The position numbers were made by a program, and so were the translations under genes. From NCBI GenBank assembly GCA_009783865.1, contig WRCR01000030.1, positions 1-16,072 of the forward strand: DNA of 16,072 nt, given 5' to 3'. The notes beneath the pieces were generated by a model, which made no database searches, was not told the origin of the DNA, and saw only the letters and a list, made by a program, of their open reading frames with translations. Source of the DNA: Planctomycetaceae bacterium (lineage in GTDB: Bacteria; Planctomycetota; Planctomycetia; Pirellulales; Thermoguttaceae). Numbering within the stretch: position 1 is the first letter of the stretch; each line of letters opens with the position of its first letter. Below, one piece after another: positions 1-8,052 of this stretch.

Positions 1-1482
1 AAGAACAGCGCATTGAAAAACATTCGTTCCGCTTTCACAACGGTTTTAACGCTTCTCGGCAAAGAAACCAACAGCGGTAACATAGCGGCGTTGACTAAAA
101 CCTTTGCGGAAACCTTGACCGGTACCTCTATCAATACCGCTGGTATTATCGTCTTCAATCCTTGGGGATTGCCGCGCAGAGCGTTTCTTGATATCTCGGA
201 TTGGGAATCACTGCCGGCGGAAGTTGCGCCGGTTGTGTTAGCAAAGGAATCGGAAGGCAAAAAGGAAATCATTGTCGATGTTCCACCGCTGGGTTATGCG
301 TTTGTCAAGAAACCGAATAGAGCGGAAGTGCGCAAGCACTCCGAAAAGCCCGCCGGTATTTTCAGTTTCTTTACTGCTTCCAAGAAAGACGAAACCGAAA
401 CGCTTGTCCGTCTTGTAAAAAACACGGTGAAAGGCAAAGACGGCAAGGAAGAAACCCGTAGTGTTTATCTTTTGCAAAACGAATTCTTCAATGTCAAGAT
501 TGATGCCGTGACGGGAATCCTGCGGTCGCTTCATACGGATAAGACCCGATATAATCTTCTTTCGCAGCAGTTAGCATTTCGTCTTCCGAAAGAGTTGCGT
601 TTGAAAGACGGCAGAGGAACATCAAACCCGAACTATGGTTATACGGTTTCAACAGCGGACAAAATAACGATTGAGCAGTCGGGACCTATCACCGGACAAC
701 TGCGAATTCAGGGACGCTTACTTTCCTACGATGGTTCATTAGCGGCGGAGTATGTTGAGACGGTAATCATTCGCCGCAAGAGCCGATTAATTGAATTTCA
801 TCTGCATCTTGAGCCGAAAATCGAATTCGGTGAAAAGCCGTGGGACTCTTATTTTGCTTTGCGGCGGGCGTGGAATGATACTGCGCTTGAGTTGCGTGCC
901 GGTGTTGCAGACGGTTTGGAAATCGTCAACACCGACAAGATTTTCGCACCGCGCATTGTTGACTTACGCCGGAGAGATACGGAACAATCGCTGACCTTCT
1001 TGACGGAAGGGCTGCCGTTTCATGTTCTCATCGGCGGACATCAACTCGATACGCTGCTTGCCGTTCAGGGTGAAACGGCGTTGGATTTTCGATACGGCAT
1101 CGGCGTTGACATGAAATTTCCGATACCGGCTGCAATGGAGTTTTATGCGCCGAAACCGGAATTGGTTTGCGAAGTTGAAAACGCACCGCAGAATGATTCT
1201 TCGTGGCTGTTTTGCGTTGAAGCGAAAAATGTCGTTGCGCTGAATTGGCTGCCCTTCTTTGACGAAACGAGCGGCAAGGCAGCGGGTTTCTGCGTTTCGC
1301 TGTTGGAAACGGAGAACCGGCGTGCGCATTTTGAATTGAAGTCGTTTGTCGAACCTGTCAAAGCGGTATCAACCGATTTGTACGGCAATGAGTTAAAGGA
1401 ATTGAAAACGGAAAACGGCAGCGTGCTGCTTGACATGCACGGTCGGGAGTTGCTGATATTGAAAGTGTTCACAGGAAAGTAA
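1..1482 (+). CDS. GH38-like alpha-mannosidase, C-terminal part (5' end outside window)
   Basis: The reading frame is open from base 1 and ends with TAA at 1480-1482, so this is the 3' part of a longer gene. The first apparent start, TTG at 13, is not credible as the real one. The visible ~490 residues resemble the C-terminal beta-sandwich region of glycoside hydrolase family 38 mannosidases. There is an early FNPWGLPRR segment, like the N-P-x-x-x-x-R stretch after the catalytic domain, then NEFFNVKID followed by TGILRSL and LLSQQLAFR, which match the family pattern in which the aglycone-side sandwich begins. The N-terminal catalytic domain with the Asp nucleophile lies upstream of the window, so substrate and activity cannot be judged. 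GH38 enzymes hydrolyse alpha-mannosides, and planctomycete paralogues are often very divergent. The family assignment is by pattern recognition. A downstream terminator is not convincing. Confidence 0.68.
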   Translation, partial: KNSALKNIRSAFTTVLTLLGKETNSGNIAALTKTFAETLTGTSINTAGIIVFNPWGLPRRAFLDISDWESLPAEVAPVVLAKESEGKKEIIVDVPPLGYAFVKKPNRAEVRKHSEKPAGIFSFFTASKKDETETLVRLVKNTVKGKDGKEETRSVYLLQNEFFNVKIDAVTGILRSLHTDKTRYNLLSQQLAFRLPKELRLKDGRGTSNPNYGYTVSTADKITIEQSGPITGQLRIQGRLLSYDGSLAAEYVETVIIRRKSRLIEFHLHLEPKIEFGEKPWDSYFALRRAWNDTALELRAGVADGLEIVNTDKIFAPRIVDLRRRDTEQSLTFLTEGLPFHVLIGGHQLDTLLAVQGETALDFRYGIGVDMKFPIPAAMEFYAPKPELVCEVENAPQNDSSWLFCVEAKNVVALNWLPFFDETSGKAAGFCVSLLETENRRAHFELKSFVEPVKAVSTDLYGNELKELKTENGSVLLDMHGRELLILKVFTGK

Positions 1483-1585
1483 GAGGACGTGAAAACGTTT
1501 TTGTGGTCTCTTAGCGTCCCTATCTTAACATAGAAGTTCTTTTCGCAAGTATAGAAAGCCGGTCTGGATATTCTTTTCATACGAT

Positions 1586-1613
1586 TTGACAAAGGATTTT
1601 AATCGGGTAAAAT
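1586..1613 (+). promoter_or_regulatory. Putative sigma70-type promoter of the TIM-barrel gene
   Basis: A perfect TTGACA (1586-1591) is followed after 16 nt by TAAAAT (1608-1613), five of six matches to TATAAT. Transcription would start near 1620, about 70 nt before the GTG at 1693. The region lies in the 210-bp gap after the mannosidase-like gene. A perfect palindrome at 1625-1636 follows immediately. Confidence 0.55.
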
Positions 1614-1624
1614 AATCGGGACAG

Positions 1625-1636
1625 GAGACCGGTCTC
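1625..1636. promoter_or_regulatory. 12-bp perfect palindrome, possible operator
   Basis: GAGACCGGTCTC reads identically on both strands and sits just downstream of the predicted -10 element, overlapping or next to the expected transcription start. The half-site GGTCTC recurs at 1505-1510, and GGTCTG occurs at 1561-1566 in the same gap. The position suits a repressor site, but no regulator is recognisable nearby, and a 12-bp palindrome can arise by chance. Confidence 0.3.
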
Positions 1637-1692
1637 AATCGGCGGTTTTCCGAGTTGTTTTAATGTATTAAGGATTTTTAAGGAATTATACC

Positions 1693-2439
1693 GTGAATGT
1701 TGCCGCTTCGATTTCCAGTGTTCCTGAGTCCTCGCTTCGGGATATTCTGGAACGTCTTGCCGATTTGGAATATACCAAAACAGAGTTGGTAGTCAGCCGC
1801 AGCGGAACCCTAACGCCGCTGGACGTAGTGAATCGGTCAGATGCTATAATTCAACTTTTTCGATTGCAGCGGAGGGTTACTCCGATTGCTGTCTATTACG
1901 CTCTTGACCCTTCCGAACCGCACTATCTTGATTATTTCCGTTCAGTATGCCGGTTTGCAAAATCACTGAAAATCGTTGTTGTAACTGTCCGCTCTTCTGC
2001 TCCGGGAAATCCCTACAATGATGAAATTGACCGTCTCCGCAAACTGGTTGAAATCGGAATGAACCACGGCGTTGTGGTCGGTCTTTTAACGGAAGCCGGT
2101 CGGATTGCGGATACAACCGAAACCATTGCGAGTATATGTAAAACCGTTGCCGGTTTGGAGATTACGCTTGACCCCAGTCATTTCATTACCGGTAATCCGA
2201 AGTCGAAAGATTACGAAGGAATTTTACATCATGTCTGTCATGTTCGGCTGCGTGATTCCACCGAAACGGATTTTCAGGTGTGTGTCGGACAAGGCGTATT
2301 AGAATTCAGCAAGTTGGTTAATCAACTTGACTCAGTGCGCTATCGGGGAATACTGTGCGTTGATTTGGGACCGCTGCCGGATGTAGACGCTATTAAGGAA
2401 CTCCGCAAGATGCGGCTTTTACTCGAATCGCTTTTGTAG
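1693..2439 (+). CDS. Xylose isomerase-like TIM-barrel protein (sugar phosphate isomerase/epimerase family)
   Basis: This 248-residue protein starts with GTG at 1693, with AAGGA at 1680-1684 as ribosome binding site. Alternating strands and helices fit an AP-endonuclease-2/xylose-isomerase-like TIM barrel. Candidate metal or active-site residues at strand ends include Glu134 in the TEAGR segment, Asp160 and His163 in LDPSHF, the HVRLRD segment at 183-188, and Asp224 in the last recognisable strand. Members isomerise or epimerise sugars and polyols or act on related small molecules, but the sequence does not reveal the substrate. At about 250 residues it is slightly shorter than typical 260-300-residue relatives. 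No signal peptide is visible, so it should be cytoplasmic. It has its own promoter and a terminator-like hairpin at its end, suggesting a monocistronic unit between the mannosidase-like gene and dnaE. Confidence 0.75.
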   Translation: MNVAASISSVPESSLRDILERLADLEYTKTELVVSRSGTLTPLDVVNRSDAIIQLFRLQRRVTPIAVYYALDPSEPHYLDYFRSVCRFAKSLKIVVVTVRSSAPGNPYNDEIDRLRKLVEIGMNHGVVVGLLTEAGRIADTTETIASICKTVAGLEITLDPSHFITGNPKSKDYEGILHHVCHVRLRDSTETDFQVCVGQGVLEFSKLVNQLDSVRYRGILCVDLGPLPDVDAIKELRKMRLLLESLL

Positions 2440-2470
2440 TCCCCAAATTAAATTCGGGACTACCGTTTTT
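2437..2470 (+). terminator. Intrinsic terminator-like hairpin after the TIM-barrel gene
   Basis: TAGTCCC (2437-2443) pairs perfectly with GGGACTA (2456-2462) across a 12-nt A/T-rich loop. CCG and a run of five T (2466-2470) follow. The left arm includes the stop codon of the upstream gene. The hairpin ends only 21 nt before the dnaE ATG, so it could end upstream transcription or attenuate read-through into dnaE. Confidence 0.6.
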
Positions 2471-2491
2471 ATTCTTCATTATTGATCAAAT

Positions 2492-5400
2492 ATGAAATCA
2501 TTTGTTCATTTACATTGTCATACAGAATATTCCCTTTTGGACGGTGCCGGTACTATCAAAAAACTTTTGCTGCGGGCGAAGGAACTCGAACAGCCCGCGC
2601 TGGCGATAACCGACCACGGAAATCTTTTCGGTGCAGTGGACTTTTACAGTACTGCAAGAGGTAAGGAAGTCGGCATTAAGCCGATACTCGGTTATGAAGC
2701 GTATATCGCATTGACAAACCGGCATGACAAGAGCGGTAAAACACAAAAGGAAGCATGCAGTCATCTAACGCTATTGGCAATGAATATCACGGGGTTCCGC
2801 AATCTCATCAAGATGGCTTCCATTGCCGAAACAGAAGGAAAACATTGGAAACCGCGTATCGATAAAGAACTCTTACAGGAATACAACGAAGGAATTATCT
2901 GCTTGAGCGGCTGCGCTTCCAGTGAATTAGCCCGCGCAATTTTCGATGACACAGAAGGCGGCATCGAAAAAGCGAGAGAAATTGCGGCGTGGTATCGGGA
3001 ACTTTTCGGCGACCGCTATTATATCGAATTGCAAAACAACGGACTGGAGATACAGACGGAAATCCTAACCGGAAGTGTACAAATTGCTGCGGAATTGGGG
3101 ATTCCGACTGTCGCAACTAACGACGTGCATTACATTTATCAAAAAGATTCCGAAGCGCAGGACCTTCTGCTTTGTGTCAACACCGGTACTAAAAAGACCG
3201 ATTCAAAGCGCATGAAAATGAATAGCGATAATTTCTTCATGCGGAGTTATGAAGAGATGAAACGCGCACTGCCCGAATATGAAGATGCGGTGCACCGAAC
3301 AGTTGAAATTGCTGACCGCTGCAACTGCGAACTTGAACTCGACAAACGATTCTTTCCGGTGTTCACACCGCCGGACGACAAAAACAGCGATGATTATCTT
3401 CGTGAACTTTGTATTGCCGGTTTGAAACACCGTTATGCGGATAACCCGAAATGCTGTATTGACGGCGAATTGTCAGACGAAGTGATGCAGCGGTTAGACC
3501 ACGAACTTAGCATCATCAAGCAACTGGGGTTTGCGAATTATTTTCTCATCGTTTGGGATTTTGTCCGGGAAGCAGAAGAGCGCGGCATTCACCGCACCGC
3601 AAGAGGAAGCGGTGTCGGGGCTATCGTTTGTTTTGCTCTTAACATGTCTCATGTTTGTCCGCTGGAATATGATTTGCTTTTCGAGCGGTTTCTCGATTTG
3701 AGCCGAAAAGAAGCACCGGATATCGATATTGACTTCGAGAAGCACCGGCGCGGCGAAATACTTGATTATGTAAAAGCAAAATACGGTGAAGCAAATGTTG
3801 CGCAACTCGGAACTTTCGGCACAATGGCGGCGAAAATGTCCGTCCAAGATGCCGGACGTGTTCTCGACAAGACGATTCCGTTTGTTAACGAAGTAAAAAA
3901 ATATATCACGCAAAAGACCATTCAGAAGTCGCTGGAGGCAAGCACAGAGTTAAGAAAGCGGTATGAAAATGAAGAAGAAGTAAAAGAGTTGATAGACGGA
4001 GCAATAAGCATCGAAGGACTTACCCGCGGCACCGGCGTTCACGCCTGCGGTGTTGTTATTGCCGCCAAACCGCTCATGGAATACGTCCCGATTCTTCTTG
4101 ATAAATCCGGCAACTTTGTAACTCAATGGGAAGGTAAAGATGTCGAGGCAGCCGGTCTGCTGAAAATGGACTTTCTCGGTCTGATTACGCTGACAATGCT
4201 GGCAGATGCGATTAAAATTATCAAAGAAACTACCGGCGAACTGATTGACCCGTATAAGTTTCCCATTGACGATAAAGAAACCTACGACATTTTTCAGCGC
4301 GGCGAAACAAAGGGCATATTTCAATTTGAAAGCGGCGGAATGCGGGAACTGCTCCAGCGCATGAAGCCGGATAATATCCGCGACATTATCGCAACGGCGG
4401 CAATGTATCGTCCGGGTCCGCTGGAAGGCGGTATGGTCGATACTTATGTGAATGTGAAACACGGCAGGGAAAAGCCGCGCTACGACCACCCGATTTTGAA
4501 AGAAGTTCTTGAAGAAACCTACGGCGTGATGGTTTATCAAGAGCAGGTTATGAAGATTCTCAATCGTCTCGGCAACATTTCACTCGGCGATGCTTACAAA
4601 TGTATTAAATTTATTACTAAGAAAACAGATTTCAGTAAATTCCGTGACGACTTTGTAGAGGGTTCGGTTGAAAATGGATTATCTGCGGAAAAGGCAAGCG
4701 GCATTTTCGACCTTATCGTAAAGTTTGCGGGCTACGGTTTTAATAAGTCGCACTCAACCGCTTACGCTTTCCTTGCTTACATGACGGCATACTTGAAGGC
4801 GCATTATCCGCTTCAATTTATGGCGGCACTGCTTTGCAGCGACATCGGTAAAAAAGAAGACCTCGTAGAACACATCAAGGATTGCAGCCGAATGGGTATC
4901 GAAATAGTACCGCCGGACGTGAACACTTCGCAGCCGCATTTTTCGGTACTTGACGGAAAAATTACATTTGCCTTGACCGCTATCAGCCGCTGCGGCGACA
5001 AAGCGATGAGCGACATTGTTGCAGCCCGCGAAAAGGGCGGTGTGTTTAAGAACCTGTATGACTTCTGTGAACGGATTGACAGCCGACTGACGAACAAAGG
5101 AGCGATTGAAGCACTAATCAAAGCGGGTGCGATGGATTCCTTCGGTATTCCCCGAAAGCAGTTGTTCGCCGAAGTTGAAAATGCCGTCAACAGCGGAAAG
5201 AAAGCCGCCGCAAGCAGAAGTAAGGGACAAGCGAGTATGTTCGGCATGCTTGATGACGACGAAGGTGATTCAGATAAAGCGGGGAAGAAATCGGCAACTG
5301 CGTCAGCCGATTGGGACATTCGTGAAAAAGCAAAATTTGAAAAAGAGGTTCTCGGCTTTTATGTTTCCGACCATCCGCTGAAATCAATGGAAGAATTCTT

Positions 5401-6076
5401 CGAGCAATACCGGTCGCACAGTTGCCGTGAAGCGGCATACGAACCGCTGGAAAAAGAAGGCGTTATTGTTGCGGGTGAAATTTCCGAAATAAAAATTTCA
5501 ACGTATAAGAATCCGAAACCGAACAAACCGAATCAATGGGCTGGATTCACCTTGGAAGACGCAGCCGGCAGCGTGAGATGTATAATGTGGGCGGAACAAT
5601 ATGCCAAGTATATGGAATTGATGCAAGATGGACAAATCGTGTTCGCTGTCGGACGCATTGACCGCTCCAAAGCAATACAGGAAAAAGATAAAGCGGATAG
5701 TTCGGCGGAACAATCGGAGGATGACGAACAAATACCGGCGGGCAATTTGGTTGTCGATGATTTTTATACTGTCGAACAAGCGGTTGCTCTTTTAACGAAA
5801 GGTATATCAATAACGCTGAACGAGAAAAAACATTCGATGGAGACCGTTGCCCGTCTCTATAAAGAATTGAGACGTTTCTCCGGTGACCGCATCGTCGAAG
5901 TATGCGCTCAATTGCAAAACGGTACGACGGTTAAATTCAAGAACCCGCGAGTCCGTGTTGCGGTAGGAAATGATTTGGGGCTAGTCATCAATCAACTGCT
6001 CGGTGCCGGTGCGGTGAGAATCCTGAAAAACCCGCTGCCGCAAAAAGAAAAAAAGTTCTTCAGAAAGAAATCATAA
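2492..6076 (+). CDS. dnaE: DNA polymerase III subunit alpha (replicative polymerase)
   Basis: This 1194-residue catalytic subunit of the replicative polymerase has the full family layout. The N-terminal PHP domain (about 1-280) begins with HLHCHTEYS and carries ITDHGN at 39-44. The polymerase core contains PDIDIDF (409-415) and Asp560 in the MDFLGL segment as the metal-binding aspartates. Further conserved blocks are GTGVHACGVVIA (513-524), AAMYRPGPLEGG (636-647) and GYGFNKSHSTAYA (747-759). A likely sliding-clamp motif, QASMF, lies at 913-917, and an OB-fold domain spans about 985-1060. The length is normal for DnaE1 (E. coli has 1160), with a C-terminal extension ending in a Lys/Phe-rich tail. 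All usual PHP metal ligands appear present (His6, His8, Asp17, His42, Glu69, His91, Cys141, Asp211, His213). The ATG at 2492 fits the family N-terminus, but no Shine-Dalgarno precedes it and the spacer after the upstream hairpin is only 21 nt. Confidence 0.97.
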   Translation: MKSFVHLHCHTEYSLLDGAGTIKKLLLRAKELEQPALAITDHGNLFGAVDFYSTARGKEVGIKPILGYEAYIALTNRHDKSGKTQKEACSHLTLLAMNITGFRNLIKMASIAETEGKHWKPRIDKELLQEYNEGIICLSGCASSELARAIFDDTEGGIEKAREIAAWYRELFGDRYYIELQNNGLEIQTEILTGSVQIAAELGIPTVATNDVHYIYQKDSEAQDLLLCVNTGTKKTDSKRMKMNSDNFFMRSYEEMKRALPEYEDAVHRTVEIADRCNCELELDKRFFPVFTPPDDKNSDDYLRELCIAGLKHRYADNPKCCIDGELSDEVMQRLDHELSIIKQLGFANYFLIVWDFVREAEERGIHRTARGSGVGAIVCFALNMSHVCPLEYDLLFERFLDLSRKEAPDIDIDFEKHRRGEILDYVKAKYGEANVAQLGTFGTMAAKMSVQDAGRVLDKTIPFVNEVKKYITQKTIQKSLEASTELRKRYENEEEVKELIDGAISIEGLTRGTGVHACGVVIAAKPLMEYVPILLDKSGNFVTQWEGKDVEAAGLLKMDFLGLITLTMLADAIKIIKETTGELIDPYKFPIDDKETYDIFQRGETKGIFQFESGGMRELLQRMKPDNIRDIIATAAMYRPGPLEGGMVDTYVNVKHGREKPRYDHPILKEVLEETYGVMVYQEQVMKILNRLGNISLGDAYKCIKFITKKTDFSKFRDDFVEGSVENGLSAEKASGIFDLIVKFAGYGFNKSHSTAYAFLAYMTAYLKAHYPLQFMAALLCSDIGKKEDLVEHIKDCSRMGIEIVPPDVNTSQPHFSVLDGKITFALTAISRCGDKAMSDIVAAREKGGVFKNLYDFCERIDSRLTNKGAIEALIKAGAMDSFGIPRKQLFAEVENAVNSGKKAAASRSKGQASMFGMLDDDEGDSDKAGKKSATASADWDIREKAKFEKEVLGFYVSDHPLKSMEEFFEQYRSHSCREAAYEPLEKEGVIVAGEISEIKISTYKNPKPNKPNQWAGFTLEDAAGSVRCIMWAEQYAKYMELMQDGQIVFAVGRIDRSKAIQEKDKADSSAEQSEDDEQIPAGNLVVDDFYTVEQAVALLTKGISITLNEKKHSMETVARLYKELRRFSGDRIVEVCAQLQNGTTVKFKNPRVRVAVGNDLGLVINQLLGAGAVRILKNPLPQKEKKFFRKKS

Positions 6077-6097
6077 CCCTTATTGTTTTATCTTACC

Positions 6098-6727
6098 ATG
6101 AAAATTATTTGCGTTGGATTGAATTATCACGGTCATGCACAGGAAACCGGTGCGGCAATTCCGAAAGAGCCGGTCATCTTTTGTAAAGCGGAAACCGCTT
6201 TGCTGCCTGACGGCGGCGTTATCCGTTTGCCGAAAGTCAGTAATAGAGTTGATTACGAAGCGGAACTGGTCGTTGTCATCGGCAAGACAGCGAAAGACGT
6301 TTCGGAACAGGACGCACTCGACTGCGTTGCGGGCTACACTTGCGGCAACGATGTGACGGCAAGGGATTGGCAGCAAAACGTACCGGCAGGACAATGGTTT
6401 CTCGGCAAATCGTTTGATACTTTCGCACCAGTCGGCAAGACAATCGCGGGCAAGGATTTGATTCCCGACCCGAATGTACTCGACATTGAACTTCGTCTCA
6501 ACGGAAAAGTAATGCAGCGGGCGAACACGAAGGAATTTATTTTTCCGATTCAGAAACTGGTGTCTTACATTTCGCAGGTTATGACTTTGCATGCGGGTGA
6601 TTTAATTTTCACGGGCACGCCTTCCGGCATTGGCGACACCCGCAAACCGCCGGTATATTTGCAGTCCGGCGATGTTGTCGAAGTCGAAATCGAAAAAATC
6701 GGCGTATTGAGAAATACGGTTGAGTAA
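6098..6727 (+). CDS. Fumarylacetoacetate hydrolase (FAH) family protein
   Basis: This 209-residue protein covers the FAH C-terminal-type catalytic fold. It starts MKIICVGLNYHGHA, the usual opening of the family, which favours ATG 6098 over an in-frame TTG at 6083. Metal ligands are visible as Glu54 and Glu56 in DYEAEL and Asp85 in GNDVTARDW. Other family blocks are GKSFDTFAPVG (103-113), the FTGTPSGIGDTRKPP region (171-185), and GDVVEVEIEKIG near the end. Family members cleave or decarboxylate beta-diketo or 2-oxo acids such as acylpyruvates, with a divalent metal. The actual substrate is not predictable here. The gene follows dnaE by 21 nt with no terminator between them, so co-transcription is likely. 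No Shine-Dalgarno is visible. A strong hairpin follows the stop codon. Confidence 0.9.
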   Translation: MKIICVGLNYHGHAQETGAAIPKEPVIFCKAETALLPDGGVIRLPKVSNRVDYEAELVVVIGKTAKDVSEQDALDCVAGYTCGNDVTARDWQQNVPAGQWFLGKSFDTFAPVGKTIAGKDLIPDPNVLDIELRLNGKVMQRANTKEFIFPIQKLVSYISQVMTLHAGDLIFTGTPSGIGDTRKPPVYLQSGDVVEVEIEKIGVLRNTVE

Positions 6728-6728
6728 T

Positions 6729-6758
6729 AAGAGCGGGATACTTTTGTATCCTGCTCTT
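6729..6758. terminator. Strong hairpin between convergent genes, likely bidirectional terminator
   Basis: Thirteen bases at 6729-6741 (AAGAGCGGGATAC) pair with 6746-6758 (GTATCCTGCTCTT) around a TTTT loop, with one G-T wobble. The stem lies between the FAH stop at 6727 and the end of the convergent DUF1559 gene at 6772. T tracts on both sides are short, but stem length and position support termination from both directions. Confidence 0.7.
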
Positions 6759-6771
6759 TGAAGATAATTCT

Positions 6772-8052
6772 CTACAGCGTTACGTTTTCGCCGCCGTCAA
6801 TGCTTCCAACTGCGCCCCAAACGCCGAAAGTACTTCTGCCGCTTGTAACCTGTCCCGGCACTGTCATCGACCCCGGCAACGGTGAACTTATGCAGTTAAT
6901 CGTATCCGAAATGAACCGCACACTGCCGTCAAGCAAGCCGATGTTCACGCCGCCGCTGTGATTACTCGTTGCCGAACCGACACCCCATCTGTCGCGGGAA
7001 CCGCTGGAACAACTCGGCGAATTCGGCGGCAAGACCGTATTGAACGCAGTGTGCAGCGGAGGTGACTGCCAAGCATTATGCCCCCGTCGGGCATCGTAGG
7101 TCTTAAATGTTGATACATTATTGCCGACATCCCAGTCAGATGGAAACACTGTACGGTCAACAGAATCCACCATGCTAAGGCAGTTTCTCGGATTTGTATC
7201 AAGTCCGCTGACACCGTTTGCCAAGGAACTTTTGATTTTTTTGCTATCAGGTGTTACCGTTGGTGTGACCGTTTCAGAACAAGCAACCGTATTACTTGTT
7301 CCGTCCGTACACACTGCCATGCTCTTCCATTCGGCATTGGCGAAAAGCGACCTCGCACCAATGGTTTGACGGACTGGATTAGTGTGACCGGCAGTGCTGA
7401 CAGCACCAGTGCTGTCGCGGTTCTCCATGCAGTTCATAGCGTCGGCAATGGAAATCAATATGCTCGTCTTAGTTGTTGCATTGTCGGCAACAGCAGAAGT
7501 TCCGTCAGACGGGCATGCAAGGGTCGAAATAGTTCCTCGTCTTTCGGCTCCGAGATTGTCCCAAGAATAAGTCACTGTGCCTGTACCAGTGTAGACAACG
7601 TTGGAAATTGCATCATACCGCTGCTGCTGTTCCATAAACGGCAGCAGAACTGTTTGCGTTGACCACGTCCAGGTACCGTTCACATTGGCTCCGCTTGCAT
7701 TCTTCCAGTTGAACTTTGCATGCTGCGACGGCAGTTTGCCCCTGACATCGTGGTAATTGTGAAGCGACAGCGAGAACTGCTTCATGTTGTTGGTACACTG
7801 CATTCTTCTTGCGGCTTCACGGGCGGCTTGCACTGCGGGCAAAAGCAAAGCGATTAGAACGCCGATAATGGCGATAACGACTAAAAGTTCTACGAGCGTG
7901 AATGCTCTCTTAGCGTCATTTACCGGCGGGTTATCACCCGCCGCTCTTATTTCGTTTCCCCCCCTCAAATTACTTAGATTTACTTTGTCAAAATTTACAC
8001 AGTCCGTGATTACGGAAACAACAGCACAAACTAACATCTTGAAATTTTTCAT
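6772..8052 (-). CDS. DUF1559 prepilin-like protein (H-X9-DG family)
   Basis: This 426-residue protein belongs to the large planctomycete DUF1559 family of type IV pilin-like/pseudopilin-like surface proteins. The ATG at 8052-8050 is chosen because AAGGAG (8065-8060) lies 7 nt upstream; the frame stays open to 8178 but without better signals. Residues 1-50 form a leader that is itself hydrophobic at the start (MLVCAVVSV). The prepilin motif FTLVELLVV begins at Phe51, preceded by Lys-Arg-Ala, so the -1 residue is Ala rather than the usual Gly. The hydrophobic helix runs to about 75 and continues as AREAARRMQC. A DUF1559 beta-rich domain follows, with the H-X9-DG motif at 365-376 near the C-terminus. 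A prepilin peptidase would process it and leave it anchored at the membrane or assembled outside. The exact role of these proteins is not known. The leader-coding DNA contains an 8-bp-stem palindrome (7924-7943). Confidence 0.92.
   Translation of the reverse strand: MKNFKMLVCAVVSVITDCVNFDKVNLSNLRGGNEIRAAGDNPPVNDAKRAFTLVELLVVIAIIGVLIALLLPAVQAAREAARRMQCTNNMKQFSLSLHNYHDVRGKLPSQHAKFNWKNASGANVNGTWTWSTQTVLLPFMEQQQRYDAISNVVYTGTGTVTYSWDNLGAERRGTISTLACPSDGTSAVADNATTKTSILISIADAMNCMENRDSTGAVSTAGHTNPVRQTIGARSLFANAEWKSMAVCTDGTSNTVACSETVTPTVTPDSKKIKSSLANGVSGLDTNPRNCLSMVDSVDRTVFPSDWDVGNNVSTFKTYDARRGHNAWQSPPLHTAFNTVLPPNSPSCSSGSRDRWGVGSATSNHSGGVNIGLLDGSVRFISDTINCISSPLPGSMTVPGQVTSGRSTFGVWGAVGSIDGGENVTL
7924..7943. 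repeat. Perfect G+C-rich palindrome inside the prepilin leader coding sequence
   Basis: CGGCGGGT (7924-7931) and ACCCGCCG (7936-7943) form an 8-bp perfect stem around a TATC tetraloop. It is in frame within the DUF1559 gene, encoding part of the AAGDNPPVN segment between the leader start and the prepilin helix. It may be a recombination or insertion relic, or an mRNA structure that affects translation. Confidence 0.55.

Noticed and set aside
1480..1513. Inverted repeat TAAGAG...CTCTTA with an inner ACGT-GAAA-ACGT hairpin after the mannosidase-like gene
   Set aside because: The inner stem is only 4 bp and the outer repeat is not followed by a T tract, so I do not call a terminator.
1143..1592. 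149-codon minus-strand open frame overlapping the mannosidase-like gene and the following gap
   Set aside because: Most of it is antisense to the real gene, the peptide resembles no family I know, and there is no ribosome binding site.
4813..5319. 168-codon open frame on the minus strand inside dnaE
   Set aside because: It is the complement of a strongly conserved coding sequence. Its low-complexity Ser/Leu/Ala composition and lack of start signals mark it as an antisense shadow.
7366..7662. Plus-strand open frames of 80-100 codons across the DUF1559 gene
   Set aside because: They are complements of the well-supported minus-strand gene with no recognisable domain or start signal.
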